Shown: in pieces, positions 26,306 through 27,629 of the stretch
Numbering within the stretch: position 1 is the stretch's first letter
How the letters are laid out: each line of letters opens with the position of its first letter
Source: Candidatus Accumulibacter propinquus
GTDB lineage: Bacteria > Pseudomonadota > Gammaproteobacteria > Burkholderiales > Rhodocyclaceae
Direction of reading: 5' to 3'
Length of the DNA: 27,629 nt
Assembly: GCA_016714935.1 (NCBI GenBank)
Contig: JADKBU010000044.1
Location: forward strand, 1 to 27,629
The notes under the pieces: model-generated
Databases searched by the model: none
Told to the model about the DNA's origin: nothing
Seen by the model: the letters and a program-made list of their open reading frames with translations, nothing else
Translations under genes and position numbers: made by a program

Positions 26306-27629
26306 CACTGCTACCATGCAGCTCGGCCGCAGCTTCAGCGTCGGCACTACTAACATTTCCAGCCTTGCCGTATCCGGTCAATGGCTCTATGTCGCAGAGG
26401 GAAGCTACCACGATCCGAACGGCAACTATCGGCTCCTGCGGGTAAATATAGACACGAGTAGTGCCGACTTCCTTCAGGTGCAGCAGATCGATCTGCCGCG
26501 GGATGTGAGCGGAACAAATGCGCCATTTGGCTATATCGATATGGCAATGACGAACGGCGTGCACTCCTACTTGGCGGTGACAGCCAGCAAGCAGAGCCTG
26601 GGGCTGTCCACCGGACGCCCAAGTAGCGATAGCGGCAATGTCTTCATTCTTGACCTGGATGCGTCCCAAGTCATCGGCGGCCGGCTCAATGCCGCCGAAG
26701 CCGGAGCGTTTCTGAAGGTCGACTTTCCAGAGGGACAAGGCAAGGCGCCGCAATTCATTGCCAGCGCCGGCATCAAGGACAATACCTTGCGTCTTGTCCT
26801 GAGCGATGCCCTGGACAAGGATGCAGGACTTGCAACAATTACTGTCGGACTGACAGACAAGGGCCAGATGGAAGGCAGCGCTCGGTTCAACCGCATCGCC
26901 ATGCTGGGGACACTACCGGGAATGAGCCGCCTGGACGGCAAATACCAATTGAATGTCCAGCGCGCTCAATCTCCCGCTGTGGTCGTGGCTCCGAATGGCA
27001 CCGAATATGCATTGGTAGCTGATTATTACTTCGACATTCTTGACCCACTCACCTGGAACGATGATGCCGGTAACGGCGCGAGGCAGATGGGTGGAAAAAT
27101 CGGCATCATCAAGGACCCGTTCGGCCCCAGACCGGAATACCTGGGCGCGACATCGCCGATCATCGATGCTAACTTCTCCCGCCTGTTGGTCAGCAGTGAC
27201 GGCACCACTCTTTCGGCCGACATTCGCTACTGGCCGACCATCGACAACGTGCCGCCTCCCAGCGGCCTCCTGGTATGGGATCTCCCCAAGCTCATCGAAG
27301 CGGCCGAGCGGAACTCGCTCGCCAAGCAGGCTTCGCCGCGGCCCCTGCCAATCGACCAGCAACTGCTTGCTGGTACCGTCCATCAGGTGGTGACGCCGAC
27401 CAAGTACGAGTTGGGCAAGACCGGCAACTTCACGTCCGGGTGGGTCGTTGGAATGGCTGAGAGCCTGCTCAAGAAACCAGATTCTGTGGAATTTACCGAT
27501 CCAGTGGATGGCGGCGACTTCCTCAAGACCATCGAACCGGACGAAGGCCATAAGGTGCCTGAATTCAACTATGGTGATATCGCCCGTGTGGATCTTTTGA
27601 AGCTCATTCGGGATCAGTATCCAGACGAC
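26298..27629 (+). CDS. C-terminal continuation of the giant protein, second propeller, incomplete at window end
   Basis: This frame-3 reading is open for 444 codons to the last base. ATG 26298 overlaps the preceding stop by 8 nt and has no Shine-Dalgarno sequence. Inserting TA before CGTAATG at about 26293 converts the upstream end GDIRNA-stop into GDIYVMLDTATMQLGRSF, a normal beta-propeller strand pair that follows SLDNRLMFIAGTLGDI. The sequence continues with propeller-like blades (ISSLAVSGQWLYVAEGS, NVFILDLD, GTEYALVADYYFDILD, KIGIIKD, SGLLVWDLPKL). It is therefore most likely the same polypeptide and not a separate gene. If it is translated separately, coupling through the overlapping stop would be the only route. 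The product beyond the window, probably with the export signal, is unknown. Confidence 0.7.
   Translation, partial: MLDTATMQLGRSFSVGTTNISSLAVSGQWLYVAEGSYHDPNGNYRLLRVNIDTSSADFLQVQQIDLPRDVSGTNAPFGYIDMAMTNGVHSYLAVTASKQSLGLSTGRPSSDSGNVFILDLDASQVIGGRLNAAEAGAFLKVDFPEGQGKAPQFIASAGIKDNTLRLVLSDALDKDAGLATITVGLTDKGQMEGSARFNRIAMLGTLPGMSRLDGKYQLNVQRAQSPAVVVAPNGTEYALVADYYFDILDPLTWNDDAGNGARQMGGKIGIIKDPFGPRPEYLGATSPIIDANFSRLLVSSDGTTLSADIRYWPTIDNVPPPSGLLVWDLPKLIEAAERNSLAKQASPRPLPIDQQLLAGTVHQVVTPTKYELGKTGNFTSGWVVGMAESLLKKPDSVEFTDPVDGGDFLKTIEPDEGHKVPEFNYGDIARVDLLKLIRDQYPDD

Larger units (their letters stand above)
3134..27629 (+). pseudogene. Giant multidomain LEPR-XLL surface/secreted protein gene, frame-broken, 3'-truncated by window
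   Basis: I read 3134 to the window edge as one gene of more than 8,160 codons, because each frame break joins halves of the same repeat or domain. Apparent lesions: about 3165-3172 (frame 2 to 1); 3496-3498 (one extra G; removal gives DGQPFARLWQ); 4052-4055 (one G lost; restoring gives ELGDWHADHHF); 4164/4165 (one T lost; restoring gives VTVWRPNAWGW); 6117-6119 (TG lost; restoring gives FTLWQGDG); 6179-6180 (one extra C; removal gives IDTDALILPLD); and about 26293 (TA lost; restoring gives GDIYVMLDTATM). The modules are adhesion and calcium-binding types typical of huge exported proteins. Only three cysteines are visible in the 6,707-residue central stretch. Either the gene is decaying or the sequence carries indel errors; the clean 20-kb centre favours the latter. 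Confidence 0.75.

Overview
The window is GC-rich (hand-counted samples: about 69% in the middle, 55-60% near the 3' end) and is dominated by one enormous plus-strand gene. The gene encodes a repetitive secreted or surface protein with a LEPR-XLL leader motif. The GC-rich codon use, the IS110-type transposase relic and this protein style fit a betaproteobacterium (Rhodocyclales / Accumulibacter-like). That assignment is an impression from family resemblance, not a demonstrated one.

Layout. Positions 1-970 hold a broken IS110-family transposase (+). Positions 1087-2113 hold a broken major-facilitator transporter (-), convergent with it. Positions 2114-2965 contain no recognisable gene, only short inverted repeats. 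A good sigma70-type promoter lies at 2966-2994. It is followed by a leader of about 130 nt with a bulged hairpin, a 12-bp palindrome and a strong ribosome binding site. The giant gene starts at ATG 3134 and runs off the right edge, so it is more than 8,160 codons long. I place seven apparent frameshifts in it: six between 3134 and 6182, and one at about 26292. Between these, 6182-26305 is a single uninterrupted coding stretch of 6,707 codons.

Protein architecture, N to C: LEPR-XLL leader; 27-28 FG-GAP/VCBS-type calcium-loop repeats forming a seven-fold super-repeat (four heptads); 16 CARDB domains; a PPC-like and an IPT/TIG-like domain; a helical insert; further beta domains; an NHL-like propeller; a Big_5-like domain; about nine He_PIG/cadherin-like Ig domains; a small RHS/YD patch; a dockerin-like pair of calcium loops; BIG2-like and ZU5-like domains; and a second propeller that the last frameshift cuts. 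The C-terminus, where a secretion or anchoring signal would be expected, lies outside the window.

The most informative observations are the exact 4 x 7 organisation of the FG-GAP array and the uneven spread of indels. Positions 1-6.2 kb are full of frameshifts, many in short homopolymers or dinucleotide repeats, while the next 20 kb has none. That makes sequence error at a contig end a serious alternative to real gene decay.
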